A stretch of 64,000 nucleotides of DNA, taken from Rhizobium sp. SG_E_25_P2 (GTDB lineage Bacteria > Pseudomonadota > Alphaproteobacteria > Rhizobiales > Rhizobiaceae). The translations under genes and the position numbers were made by a program. Below the pieces are notes generated by a model that saw only the letters and a list, made by a program, of their open reading frames with translations, was not told the origin of the DNA and made no database searches. The stretch spans positions 1 through 64,000 of the forward strand of contig NZ_JARXVM010000025.1 in the NCBI RefSeq assembly GCF_029892285.1. Direction: 5' to 3'. Shown here one piece after another: positions 54,102 through 63,282 of the stretch (position 1 is the stretch's first letter; each line of letters starts with the position of its first letter).

Positions 54102-54608
54102 GTGACGGACAAGACGCTGAAGGGGCTGTTCTTTGCGCATCAGCGTGAACTGCATGCCTATCTCACCGAAAAATTGAAGGATGCCGATATCGCTGCGGAC
54201 CTGACGCAAGAGGCATTCCTGCGTTATGCCGAGCAAAATCGGGCTGGGCGCGCCGTTGTGCTGAACGAGCGATCCTATCTCTATCGAACCGCGCACAATC
54301 TTGCCGTGGATTACGTTCGCCAGAAGGCGCGTCAAAAAACGGATGCCGCCGCGCATGATGAAATGGCGAGCCACCCCGATGATCGCCCGTCGCAGGAAGA
54401 TGAGGCGGATGCGCGGCAAAAGCTGGATCGGCTACGCTCGATCGTGGCGGAACTGCCGGAGCGGACACGGCGGATATTTGTATTGAACCGGGTCGAGGGA
54501 TTGAGTTACGCCGAAACCGCTGAACGCCTTGGCATATCGGAAAGCTCCGTGCAGAAACATCTGGCCAAGGCGCTGTTGCACGTCACCAAACGGCTGCGGC
54601 CGCAATAG
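54102..54608 (+). CDS. ECF sigma factor, FecI-type
   Basis: 168 residues. Region 2 starts GLFFAHQRELHAYLTEKLKD with the DLTQEAFLRYAE block, and region 4 contains LPERTRRIFVLNRVEGLSYA with the ISESSVQKHLAKALLHV helix-turn-helix. Start GTG at 54102; no upstream ATG is in frame. It is followed by a FecR-like gene and a TonB receptor with an STN domain, the standard cell-surface signalling set, so it should transcribe the receptor and uptake genes when the siderophore is bound. Confidence 0.9.
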   Translation: MTDKTLKGLFFAHQRELHAYLTEKLKDADIAADLTQEAFLRYAEQNRAGRAVVLNERSYLYRTAHNLAVDYVRQKARQKTDAAAHDEMASHPDDRPSQEDEADARQKLDRLRSIVAELPERTRRIFVLNRVEGLSYAETAERLGISESSVQKHLAKALLHVTKRLRPQ

Positions 54609-54692
54609 CGAAAATAAGCTGCGGAACGTTACCGGATAGAGACGCCTTGAACGTCTCATTAAGGACAGCGTCTGACGTGGCGGTGCAAGAAC

Positions 54693-55727
54693 ATGGACCG
54701 AAGTGTGGGACACCGAGACGACAAAGAACAGATCGAAGCGGAAGCTGCCGAATGGGTCATCCGGCTCGGCGGCGATTCGCCTGACGTGCAGGCGCGCGCC
54801 TCGTTTCAGCGCTGGCGCTCTCAAAGCGTCTATCATGCCGAGGCTTTTGAATTCGCACAAAACACCTGGGGCGATCTTGCGGGACTGCGTGAGGCTCCCG
54901 GCTTGCTTTCCTTCGATCGTGTCTCCTCAAAACCGGACACGGAGCGGCTGCTCGCCCATATGAGCATGCCGCGTGCGCCCCGAAGGTCGCTCTGGTCCAG
55001 GGCGGGCATTGCCGCGATCTGTCTTGCCGCCGTGATCGGCGTGTCGAGTTTCTGGTATGGCAGCCCCATGACCATGATGATTGCGGATTACCGGACGTTG
55101 CCTGGCGAACAGCGCAGCGTGACCTTGCCGGACGGCAGTGTCGTGGACCTGTCTTCCGCAAGCGCGATAGCCTTGCACTTTTCCGATCGCGAGCGGCGCG
55201 TCGAACTGCTGGAGGGAGCCGCCTACTTCACAGCCGCGCCCAAGGCAGGGGGCGAAAACCGCCCGTTTGTCGTCGAGGGCGCGGAGGGGACGGCGACGGC
55301 GCTTGGCACGCAGTTTGTGGTGGACCGTCTGCCGGACGCGGTTGAGGTGACGGTGGTCGAACACGAAGTTCGTGTGAACCTGACCGATCCGGACCATCAA
55401 ACCGCCAGCGCCATTCTGGCCCCCGGCCAATCCGTCCGCTATTCAGCACGGAGCGGTCTGGGCAAGGTTCAGGAGAAGGATGTCGAACTGGCGGCTGCGT
55501 GGCGACAGGGAAAGCTGGTTTTCGACCGGGTGCCGCTGGCCGATGTCGTGGCCGAACTCAACCGCTATCGCCGGGGCCGCATCGTCATTGCTAACCCCAC
55601 ACTGGCAAACCGCACGGTCAGCGGCGTGTTCGAGACGCGGGATCTCGGCCGGGCGCTGGCCACCATCACGCATGAACTCGGCATCGTGTCTGCCTCCGTT
55701 CCGCCGCTCGTGACGCTGCTGTACTGA
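54693..55727 (+). CDS. FecR-type anti-sigma/signal transducer
   Basis: 344 residues. An N-terminal cytoplasmic DUF4880 domain (EAEAAEWVIRLGGDSPDVQA) is followed by one membrane segment (about residues 105-125, IAAICLAAVIGVSSFWYG) and a periplasmic FecR domain (RSVTLPDGSVVDLSSASAIA, EGAAYFTAAP). The C-terminal STN-contact region (DVVAELNRYRRGRIVIANPT) is present. It relays the signal from the receptor's STN domain to the FecI-type sigma factor. Confidence 0.9.
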   Translation: MDRSVGHRDDKEQIEAEAAEWVIRLGGDSPDVQARASFQRWRSQSVYHAEAFEFAQNTWGDLAGLREAPGLLSFDRVSSKPDTERLLAHMSMPRAPRRSLWSRAGIAAICLAAVIGVSSFWYGSPMTMMIADYRTLPGEQRSVTLPDGSVVDLSSASAIALHFSDRERRVELLEGAAYFTAAPKAGGENRPFVVEGAEGTATALGTQFVVDRLPDAVEVTVVEHEVRVNLTDPDHQTASAILAPGQSVRYSARSGLGKVQEKDVELAAAWRQGKLVFDRVPLADVVAELNRYRRGRIVIANPTLANRTVSGVFETRDLGRALATITHELGIVSASVPPLVTLLY

Positions 55728-55865
55728 CCCGGCGAAGGGTCAGTTTCTACAGACACAAAAAAAGTCAAAAAAACCTTACCGGAAAACATGAGCGGATTCG
55801 TCTTATTTGCGAACCGGCGGAAGCAGCCTTCCGCCTGCGTAAGCGAGTGACGAAAGGGTTTTGTA

Positions 55866-58382
55866 ATGGGGGTAAAGGTGGGACACAGCAGCCGGGGCCA
55901 TGATGTTCGCCAGCGGCTCGGATCGACGGTCAGCGTGGTTGCGCTGGCAATCGGCCTGTCGCTTGCCGGTTCGACGGTCCTTGCGCAGCAGAGCGCCTCA
56001 AAAAACACGGCCCAGCCGCAATCCATCACCTTCAATATTCCCGCGCAGAACCTCAACAGCGCGATCCTGTCCTTTGCCAACAAGGCGGGCATCCAGGTCT
56101 TCTACGATGTTTCTCGCGTTGAAGGGCTGCGCAGCACCGCCGTTCGCGGCGCCTATTCCCCCGAACAGGCGCTGGCTCAACTGCTTGCGGGCACGGGCGT
56201 CTCCTATCGCTTCTCCGGAAACAGCGTCTCCTTGAAAAAACCGGAGGCTGCCGCAGATTCACCGATTGGCGCCGACGGGTCGACCGTTCTGGAGACGATC
56301 ACTGTGCAAGGGCAGGGCGGCGGCGCCACGGAAGGAACAGGGTCATACACGACCAGTCAGATGAATACGGCGACCGGCCTGCCGCTTTCCATCCGAGAGA
56401 CACCGCAATCGGTGACGGTGGTGACACGCCAGCGAATGGAGGATCAGGCCAGCAATTCGTTGCAGGATGTCCTCGAAACAGCTGGCGGCATTTCTATTCA
56501 GAAGTATGACAGCGATCGGACCGAATATCTGGCGCGCGGCTTCACGATTGGAGAGTTCCAGTATGATGGCGTGGTGATCCAGAACGAAGGAGTCTACGAT
56601 TTCGGTCTCACCAATCCCGACACGACAATCTATGACAGGGTGGAGATCGTGAAGGGCGCCAACGGCCTTCTGCAAGGCTCGGGAAGTCCAGGCGCCGCCG
56701 TCAATCTCGTGCGCAAGCGGCCGACAGACACGTTCCAGGCCTCCGTTACGGGAACTGCGGGATCCTGGAATGCCTACCGCACGGAGGCCGACGTATCGGG
56801 GCCTATCAACCCCGACGGATCCTTGCGTGGTCGCCTCGTCGGCTCATTCGAGGATACCGAATCCTACCTCGATCATTACCAAAAGAAGTCCTTTAGTCTC
56901 TATGGCATTCTGGAGGCTGATGTTACCGACAACACGACATTGTCGCTCGGCGCCGACTATCAGCAGAGCAGGCCGCGGGGCACGAGTTGGACCGGACTGC
57001 CGATGTTCTTCAGCGACGGCAGCAGGACCGATTTCGACGTCTCGACCAATCCGGCGACCGACTGGAGCCGGCGCGATACCTTCACCAACAATTACTTCGT
57101 CACGCTCGATCATGAATTCGACAATGGTTGGCAAGCCGACCTTACTTACAATCATCGCCGGAACGGACATGACAGTGTGTTAGGCTCCGCAGGCAGCGGC
57201 TATCCAGACCCGGTTACCGGGGCGGGAGTCTATCAGTATGTTGGCAAGTATTCCGGTCGTTTGACCCAGGATACTGTCGATGCCAAGCTATCCGGTCCCG
57301 TCGAACTATTCGGTCGCGAACACGATCTTATGTTCGGCGCAACGGCGTCGCACAAAACGACCAAGGGGCCGCTCTATGGCTATGGGGGCGTCAACTACGA
57401 TCCATCCGTACCGGACTTCTTCGCCTGGGACGGCGGCGCCGATGAGCCCGATTTCGATCTGACGGGGCGCTACGAGAACAGCCTGACGCAGTATGGCGCC
57501 TATGCAGCGACCAGACTTCGCCCGACAGACGATCTGTCTGTCATCCTGGGCAGCCGCATCAGCTGGTATGATTATGACGACCAGGGATCTTACGACAATG
57601 CTACGGCGAGCTGGAGCGGCGCGAGCCAGTATTCGACGAATGGCAAGATTACCCCATACATGGGGGTGGTTTACGACCTGACCCAAGACTGGTCGGTCTA
57701 TGCGAGCTATACTGGCATCTTCAAGCCGCAGGGAAACCAGGACGTAAACGGCGCTTATCTCGATCCTGAAGAAGGCCACAGCTATGAAGCTGGCGTGAAG
57801 GCCGAGTTGTTTGATGGCAGGTTGAATACGAGCGCCGCCGTCTTCATGATCAAGCAGGACAATCTTGCCGAGACGGCTGGATATGATGCGGATCTCGGGC
57901 GGTATTATTACACGGCTGCCGACGGCGTGACGACGAAGGGCTTCGAGATCGAGGCTTCCGGCGAGATCATGCCCGACTGGAACGTTTATGCGAGCTACAC
58001 CTATTCCCACGCTCGCAAGGCGGATGGCGAGAGGGTTTTTTCCTTCATCCAGACTACCGCGCCCGAGAATGTCGTCAAGCTCTATACGACCCACACGCTT
58101 CCAGGCGCATGGGACAAGCTGACCATCGGCGGCGGCGTGCGTTGGCAGGACAAGATCTATGGTTATGTGTGGAGCCCTGCGAACGTCTATGAGGACATCA
58201 CCCAGAAGAACGTGTTCCTGGTTGATCTGATGGCGAAGTACGCGCTGAACGAAAAGGTGGCCATCAACTTCAATGTGAAGAACCTCCTGGACGAAAAATA
58301 CTACGTCGGGCTTGGCAATTTCGACACCGGGTATTACGGCGAGCCGCGCAGTTTCAGCGTTTCCACCAAGTTCAAGTTCTGA
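55866..58382 (+). CDS. TonB-dependent ferric-siderophore receptor with signalling STN domain
   Basis: 838 residues. After the signal peptide (cleavage near VLAQQ) an STN domain covers about residues 60-125 (ITFNIPAQNLNSAILSFANK). The plug begins near 170 (SIRETPQSVTVVTRQRMEDQ) and a 22-strand barrel follows, ending KFKF with the terminal aromatic of outer-membrane proteins. The plug motif IVKGANGLLQGSGSPGAAVN is typical of the FhuE/FpvA/FoxA group. The STN domain fits the adjacent FecI/FecR pair. The ligand is probably a hydroxamate-type siderophore, which is inference. Confidence 0.93.
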   Translation: MGVKVGHSSRGHDVRQRLGSTVSVVALAIGLSLAGSTVLAQQSASKNTAQPQSITFNIPAQNLNSAILSFANKAGIQVFYDVSRVEGLRSTAVRGAYSPEQALAQLLAGTGVSYRFSGNSVSLKKPEAAADSPIGADGSTVLETITVQGQGGGATEGTGSYTTSQMNTATGLPLSIRETPQSVTVVTRQRMEDQASNSLQDVLETAGGISIQKYDSDRTEYLARGFTIGEFQYDGVVIQNEGVYDFGLTNPDTTIYDRVEIVKGANGLLQGSGSPGAAVNLVRKRPTDTFQASVTGTAGSWNAYRTEADVSGPINPDGSLRGRLVGSFEDTESYLDHYQKKSFSLYGILEADVTDNTTLSLGADYQQSRPRGTSWTGLPMFFSDGSRTDFDVSTNPATDWSRRDTFTNNYFVTLDHEFDNGWQADLTYNHRRNGHDSVLGSAGSGYPDPVTGAGVYQYVGKYSGRLTQDTVDAKLSGPVELFGREHDLMFGATASHKTTKGPLYGYGGVNYDPSVPDFFAWDGGADEPDFDLTGRYENSLTQYGAYAATRLRPTDDLSVILGSRISWYDYDDQGSYDNATASWSGASQYSTNGKITPYMGVVYDLTQDWSVYASYTGIFKPQGNQDVNGAYLDPEEGHSYEAGVKAELFDGRLNTSAAVFMIKQDNLAETAGYDADLGRYYYTAADGVTTKGFEIEASGEIMPDWNVYASYTYSHARKADGERVFSFIQTTAPENVVKLYTTHTLPGAWDKLTIGGGVRWQDKIYGYVWSPANVYEDITQKNVFLVDLMAKYALNEKVAINFNVKNLLDEKYYVGLGNFDTGYYGEPRSFSVSTKFKF

Positions 58383-58384
58383 CC

Positions 58385-59362
58385 GTGTTCGCCCTGACGC
58401 GACGCGTCCTGAACAAGAGTGCGGCGGCATTGCTTGTGTCGCCCTCCTTCGCCAGGGCTGAGGTCGGGATCTATCCGCGGGTTATCGAGCATTCCTTCGG
58501 GCGCACCGAGGTGCGCTGGACGCCGCGCCGGCTCGTCACCATCGGCTATGGCGACGAAGCGCCATTCCTCGCGCTTGGGCACAAACCGGTTGGCATCGTC
58601 TATTCCGGTATGTTTCCCAGCGGCATGACCCCCTGGTGCGAGCAGAAATTCGGAGCACAAAAACCGGAGCTGCTTGATGGCGGCATGATCGATTTCGAAG
58701 ATATTGCGCGTCTGAAACCGGACTTGATCGTTGGCGTATTCTCGCAACTCGACGCGGTTTCCTACGGGCGGCTGAGTCAGATCGCTCCAACCATTGCTTA
58801 TCGCAGCGGGCCGTGGCGAGCTGAGTGGCGCGAGCAGACGGAAATTGCTGGCGCGATCCTTGGACTGGATGATCGGGCAAGACAGCTCATAGACGAGACC
58901 GAACGCCTTTTGCGAAGCTATGGCGACGCCTATCCTGCCCTGAAAGGCAAGAGCTTCACCTTCGGCTCCTATTTTGCCGGAAGCAGCAGAATAGTCGTCT
59001 ATCTTCCGGGCGAGACGCGGGTCGATTGGATGATCGAAATCGGCATGCGACCCTCCCGCGGCGTTCGGCGGCTTGCCGAGGCAGGCGGCGGCCATGTTTC
59101 ATCCGATGCCAGCCTCGAAGACCTCGAAAGCGTAGCCGCCGATCTTTTGGTCATGTGGTACGAACCAGGTGCTCGTTCGGCGCTCGAAAGCCAAAGCCTA
59201 TTCCAGATGTTCTCGCCCGTGCGGCAAGGCCGATACGTCGCGCTCGATGACCCGACGGAGATCTGGGCGGCTTCCTGGCCGAGCGTTCTGGCCATTCCCT
59301 ACGCATTTCCGGGGTTCCTCCCGCGACTGGCGGACGCAGCCAAGAATTCAGAGAGACAATGA
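58385..59362 (+). CDS. Iron-siderophore ABC substrate-binding protein (FhuD/FepB group)
   Basis: 325 residues. A signal peptide (LNKSAAALLVSPSFARA) precedes a type III periplasmic-binding fold: RRLVTIGYGDEAPFLALGHK, then EDIARLKPDLIVGVFSQLDA and a long backbone helix. Start GTG at 58385, 2 bp after the receptor stop. It hands the ferric siderophore from periplasm to the FecCD-type permeases. It overlaps the next gene by 4 bp. Confidence 0.9.
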   Translation: MFALTRRVLNKSAAALLVSPSFARAEVGIYPRVIEHSFGRTEVRWTPRRLVTIGYGDEAPFLALGHKPVGIVYSGMFPSGMTPWCEQKFGAQKPELLDGGMIDFEDIARLKPDLIVGVFSQLDAVSYGRLSQIAPTIAYRSGPWRAEWREQTEIAGAILGLDDRARQLIDETERLLRSYGDAYPALKGKSFTFGSYFAGSSRIVVYLPGETRVDWMIEIGMRPSRGVRRLAEAGGGHVSSDASLEDLESVAADLLVMWYEPGARSALESQSLFQMFSPVRQGRYVALDDPTEIWAASWPSVLAIPYAFPGFLPRLADAAKNSERQ

Positions 59363-60207
59363 CAATGCACGCAAACGCACACGCTCTTTCGGGCGCGCTC
59401 GACCATGATCACGAGGCCTATGTGGAGGATAATTTCCTGGCCTTTGTGGTGTCGATTGGGCGCCTGACGCCATCCATGATGCGGGTGGTGTTGAAGCTTG
59501 ATGGTGGGGAGCGGTTGCTGGGCAGCGGGCATCCGGATGAGTGGGTGCGTCTGGCGGTGCCGGCGGATGAGGCGACGCCGGTAGTGCTGCCGGTGCTCAA
59601 GGAGAATGGCCGGTGGGAGATGCCGGAGGGATCGGACTATGCGCCGAACCGGCCCTATACGGTGCGCCGCTGGAATGCGGAAAGCTCAGAGATGGTGCTC
59701 GACATGGTGGTGCATGAGGGCGGCGTGGCGGCAGGCTGGGCGATCAAGGCCAAGGTGGGCGACGTTGTCGGGATCTGTAATCCGGAAGGCCGCTTCTGGT
59801 TGCCGAAGGGCAGCCGGTGGCTGTTGATGCTGACGGATATCACCGGCTTGCCGGCGGTCGGCCGTGTGCTGGAGGAACTGCCTGATGGGTTCCCGGCGGT
59901 GGTGCATGTGGAGATCCCGTCGGATGCCGATCGTCAGGAGATCGGGGAGATGATCGAGACGGTGGCCGATGTGGAGGTGAGCTGGCACGCCTGCCACGGA
60001 CTGCGCCCGGAGCGGCCCGGCTATACGGAACTGCCGCGCATCGCACGCGAGATCACCACGCTGCCGGAAGGGCCGGGCTATATCTATATCGCCGGGGAAG
60101 CCAAGGCCGCAGCCGAGTGCCGCAAGCATTTCCGGGATGCGCTTGGCTTCGACAAGCGCTGCATCGATGCGGTCGGCTACTGGATTGAAGGGCAGGCTCG
60201 GGTGTGA
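59359..60207 (+). CDS. Siderophore-interacting FAD-binding ferric reductase (SIP)
   Basis: 282 residues with an FAD-binding domain (about 30-140, RPYTVRRWNAESSEMVLDMV) and a C-terminal SIP/NAD(P)H domain with GYIYIAGEAKAAAECRKHFR near residue 234. SIP proteins reduce iron(III)-siderophores in the cytoplasm to release iron. The Lys in GEAKAA marks the ferredoxin or NADH-using branch. The gene is in frame-coupled overlap with both neighbours. Confidence 0.92.
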   Translation: MTMHANAHALSGALDHDHEAYVEDNFLAFVVSIGRLTPSMMRVVLKLDGGERLLGSGHPDEWVRLAVPADEATPVVLPVLKENGRWEMPEGSDYAPNRPYTVRRWNAESSEMVLDMVVHEGGVAAGWAIKAKVGDVVGICNPEGRFWLPKGSRWLLMLTDITGLPAVGRVLEELPDGFPAVVHVEIPSDADRQEIGEMIETVADVEVSWHACHGLRPERPGYTELPRIAREITTLPEGPGYIYIAGEAKAAAECRKHFRDALGFDKRCIDAVGYWIEGQARV

Positions 60208-61271
60208 GCGCGGCGGTTCTCATCAAGGCTGGCGAGAAGGCGCGCGCCGCGAGGCCCGGACATGCGGCGCAGATGGCCGTGGTCCTCTTTGGTCTTGGCC
60301 TTCTGGCGGCCCTGTCGATCACCAGCCTCTCGCTCGGAGTGCGGCCTGTCGCTCTCTCGACCGTGCTGGAGGCGCTGTCGGCTTATGATGGCGGCTCAGT
60401 CGATCATATCGTGATTGTCGATTACCGCCTGCCGCGCACTCTTCTGGCTTTGTTGTGCGGAGCGGGTTTCGGCGTGGCGGGGGCGCTGATCCAGGCGGCG
60501 ACGCGCAATCCGCTCGCCGATCCGGGCATCTTGGGTGTCAATGCCGGGGCGGCCTTCTTCGTGACACTGGCGGTCGGGCTGTTCGGCTTTCCGTCGATCC
60601 ATGCCTATCTTTGGTTTGCTCTTCTCGGCGCCGTGCTGGTGACGCTGGCCGTCTACGGGCTGGGCATGGCGGGCGGCGGGATGGCTGGACGGGGTGGCGC
60701 AAGCCCGGTGCGTCTGGTGCTGGCGGGTGTGGCGCTGTCGGCGGTGCTGGGCGGCATTAGCTCCTCGATCACGCTTTTGAACCCGCAGGCCTTCGATGCC
60801 ATGCGGCAATGGGCGATCGGCTCGGTGGCGGGGCGCGACATGGATGTCGTTGTCGCCATCACCCCCTTTATCGGTATCGGCCTTGTGATAGCGCTGTCGA
60901 GCGCAGGTTCCCTGAACGTCGTGGCGCTCGGCGAGGATCTCGCCCGCGCGCTCGGGGCCGGTCTTGTCCGCACCCGGATTTTGACGCTCGTTGCCGTAAC
61001 CCTGCTCGCCGGGGCGTCGACTGCAGCCTGCGGACCGATCGGCTTCATCGGCCTGATGGCGCCGCATGTGGTGCGCTGGTTCACCGGGCCGGACCAGCGC
61101 CTGATCATACCCATGACCATGATCTATGCGCCGGTGCTGATGCTGTGCGCCGATATTGCCGGTCGCCTGGTGCTTCATCCGGGGGAGTTGGAGGCCGGCG
61201 TCGTCACCGCCTTCCTCGGCGCGCCGGTGCTGATTGCGCTGTCGCGGCGCAGACAGGCGGGTGGATTATGA
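60204..61271 (+). CDS. FecCD-family siderophore ABC permease
   Basis: 355 residues, about nine to ten membrane segments. Signature blocks are YRLPRTLLALLCGAGFGVAG near residue 73, followed by ATRNPLADPGILGVNAGAAF, and GPIGFIGLMAPHVVRWFTGP near 275. It starts at GTG 60204 overlapping the SIP stop, and overlaps the next permease gene by 4 bp. Confidence 0.93.
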   Translation: MSAAVLIKAGEKARAARPGHAAQMAVVLFGLGLLAALSITSLSLGVRPVALSTVLEALSAYDGGSVDHIVIVDYRLPRTLLALLCGAGFGVAGALIQAATRNPLADPGILGVNAGAAFFVTLAVGLFGFPSIHAYLWFALLGAVLVTLAVYGLGMAGGGMAGRGGASPVRLVLAGVALSAVLGGISSSITLLNPQAFDAMRQWAIGSVAGRDMDVVVAITPFIGIGLVIALSSAGSLNVVALGEDLARALGAGLVRTRILTLVAVTLLAGASTAACGPIGFIGLMAPHVVRWFTGPDQRLIIPMTMIYAPVLMLCADIAGRLVLHPGELEAGVVTAFLGAPVLIALSRRRQAGGL

Positions 61272-62344
61272 CAAGGCCATCTCGTCGTCCGCCCCATCCT
61301 GCAAGGCTGGAGTTCGGCCGCGTCGTTTTCGCCATTCGCCTCTTATCTGGCGGCCTGTCGTTCCGGCTCGATAGCCGTACGCTCACTTTGGCACTGGTTC
61401 TGCTTGTTCTCACCGCGTCACTCGCGGTCCTGTCGCTTCTGAGCGGCAGATATCCCGTTCCGTTGGCCGAAGTGCTCTGGGCTTTGGGGGGCCAGGGCGA
61501 GGACATGGTGCGGACGGTCGTGGTGGAATGGCGCTTGCCGCGCGTGGCGCTTGCCGTTCTGCTCGGCGCGGCATTGGGCGCGAGCGGCGCTATCTTCCAG
61601 AGCCTGACGCGCAATCCGTTGGGAAGTCCCGATGTCATCGGCTTCTCCGCCGGCTCCTATACCGGCGCGCTCATGATGATCCTGCTGTTCTCCGGCGGGT
61701 ACTATCAGACGGCGCTCGGCGCGCTGGCGGGCGGTATAGTGACGGCAACCGCCGTCTACCTGTTGGCCTGGCGGCAGGGCGCGCAGGGCTTTCGGCTCAT
61801 CATTGTCGGCATCGGCGTTGCCGCCATGCTGTCGGCCTTCAATGCCTGGATGATCCGCGAGGCGGAGCTTCAGGTGGCGATGGCCGCCGCGATCTGGGGA
61901 GCAGGCTCGCTGAACGGGCTTGGCGTGGAGCAGCTTTTGCCAGTGGCGCTGGTGCTCTGCGTCCTGTTGCCGCTGGCGCTTTTCCTGTCGCGCCCGATGC
62001 GCCAGCTGGAACTGGGCGAGGATGTCGCGCGCGCCTCTGGTGTCGATGCAGGTCGCACGCGGCTTTTGCTGATGGTGCTCGGCGTGACGCTGACGGCGCT
62101 TGTCACGGCCACGGCGGGGCCGATTTCCTTCATCGCGCTTTGCGCGCCGCAGATCGCCCGGCGGATGACCCGCTCGGCGGGCGTCGCGTTCCTTCCGTCG
62201 GCGCTGACCGGCGGGCTGCTGCTGCTTGCCGCAGACTGGGCCGCCCAGCATGCGCTGGGTCCGCAGCTTCCCGTCGGGGTCATGACCGTCAGCATCGGCG
62301 GGGTCTATTTCCTATTCCTTCTTCTGCGCGAGGGTCGCAAATGA
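61268..62344 (+). CDS. FecCD-family siderophore ABC permease, second subunit
   Basis: 358 residues. VVEWRLPRVALAVLLGAALG near residue 80, SLTRNPLGSPDVIGFSAGSY near 117 and AGPISFIALCAPQIARRMTR near 280 define the family. ATG 61268 overlaps the first permease stop as ATGA. A 50-residue N-terminal Arg-rich extension precedes the first helix. Confidence 0.93.
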   Translation: MTRPSRRPPHPARLEFGRVVFAIRLLSGGLSFRLDSRTLTLALVLLVLTASLAVLSLLSGRYPVPLAEVLWALGGQGEDMVRTVVVEWRLPRVALAVLLGAALGASGAIFQSLTRNPLGSPDVIGFSAGSYTGALMMILLFSGGYYQTALGALAGGIVTATAVYLLAWRQGAQGFRLIIVGIGVAAMLSAFNAWMIREAELQVAMAAAIWGAGSLNGLGVEQLLPVALVLCVLLPLALFLSRPMRQLELGEDVARASGVDAGRTRLLLMVLGVTLTALVTATAGPISFIALCAPQIARRMTRSAGVAFLPSALTGGLLLLAADWAAQHALGPQLPVGVMTVSIGGVYFLFLLLREGRK

Positions 62345-63282
62345 CCAGGACACCTGCCCATCCCACGCCCGCGCGCCTCTATGCCGATACCGTGACGCTG
62401 CGTTACGCCGAGCGCACGATCTCGCGCAATCTGTCGGTCGCCATTCCCGATGGGTCCTTCACCGTCATCGTCGGGCCGAATGCCTGCGGCAAGTCTACGC
62501 TCCTGCGCGCCTTGTCGCGGCTGCTTGCGCCATCGGTGGGTCAAGTGATCCTCGATGGGCGCAGACTGCGCGATATCCCGACCAGAGAGGTTGCCCTCCG
62601 CCTCGGCCTCCTGCCGCAGTCCTCCACCGCGCCCGACAGCATCACGGTTGCGGATCTCGTGGCGCGCGGGCGCTATCCGCACCAGTCCTTGCTGCGCCAA
62701 TGGTCGAAGGCCGATGCGGAAGCCGTCATCGCCGCAATGGAGGCGACCCGTGTGACGGACCTCTCCGGGCGGCTGGTGGATGAGCTGTCTGGCGGCCAGC
62801 GGCAGCGTGTCTGGATCGCCATGGTGCTGGCGCAGGAGACGCCGCTGCTGCTGCTCGACGAGCCGACCACCTTCCTCGACATCGCCCACCAGATCGAGCT
62901 GATGGATCTGCTGGCCGATCTCAACGCTGAAGGCCGCACGATCGTTGCCGTGCTGCACGATCTCAACCATGCCTGCCGCTATGCCACGCATCTGATCGCC
63001 ATGAAGGATGGCGCAATCCTTGCTGACGGCAGTCCGTCTGCCATCGTCAGCGAAGGACTGGTCGAAGACGTCTTCGGTCTGCCCTCCGTCATCATCCCCG
63101 ACCCCGTCACGGGCTCGCCGCTGATCGTGCCGAAGGCGCGAGGCAAAACGGGCATGAACGCGCTGGCGAATGTCGATCAGCCAAAAACAGAGGATCTGAC
63201 GCGAGAAAGTTTTACCGAAAGCGGCCCTCTCTTTCGTCATAGCTCTTGCAGCAACCGAACGGAAGGAGGGCACGGTGGGTGA
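62341..63282 (+). CDS. Siderophore ABC ATPase (FecE/FhuC-like)
   Basis: 313 residues. Walker A GPNACGKST near residue 43, signature LSGGQRQRVWIAMVLAQ near 146, Walker B LLLLDEPTTFLDIAHQ near 167 and HDLNHA. It is longer than FecE (about 255 residues) owing to a C-terminal tail with Thr-Glu-rich sequence. It overlaps the permease by 4 bp and the following exporter gene by 8 bp. Confidence 0.93.
   Translation: MTRTPAHPTPARLYADTVTLRYAERTISRNLSVAIPDGSFTVIVGPNACGKSTLLRALSRLLAPSVGQVILDGRRLRDIPTREVALRLGLLPQSSTAPDSITVADLVARGRYPHQSLLRQWSKADAEAVIAAMEATRVTDLSGRLVDELSGGQRQRVWIAMVLAQETPLLLLDEPTTFLDIAHQIELMDLLADLNAEGRTIVAVLHDLNHACRYATHLIAMKDGAILADGSPSAIVSEGLVEDVFGLPSVIIPDPVTGSPLIVPKARGKTGMNALANVDQPKTEDLTRESFTESGPLFRHSSCSNRTEGGHGG

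Noticed and set aside
55742-55865. A FecI-type promoter before the TonB receptor (GGAAAA with CGTCTT)
   Set aside because: The spacing between the two elements is about 12 bases, too short for an ECF promoter.
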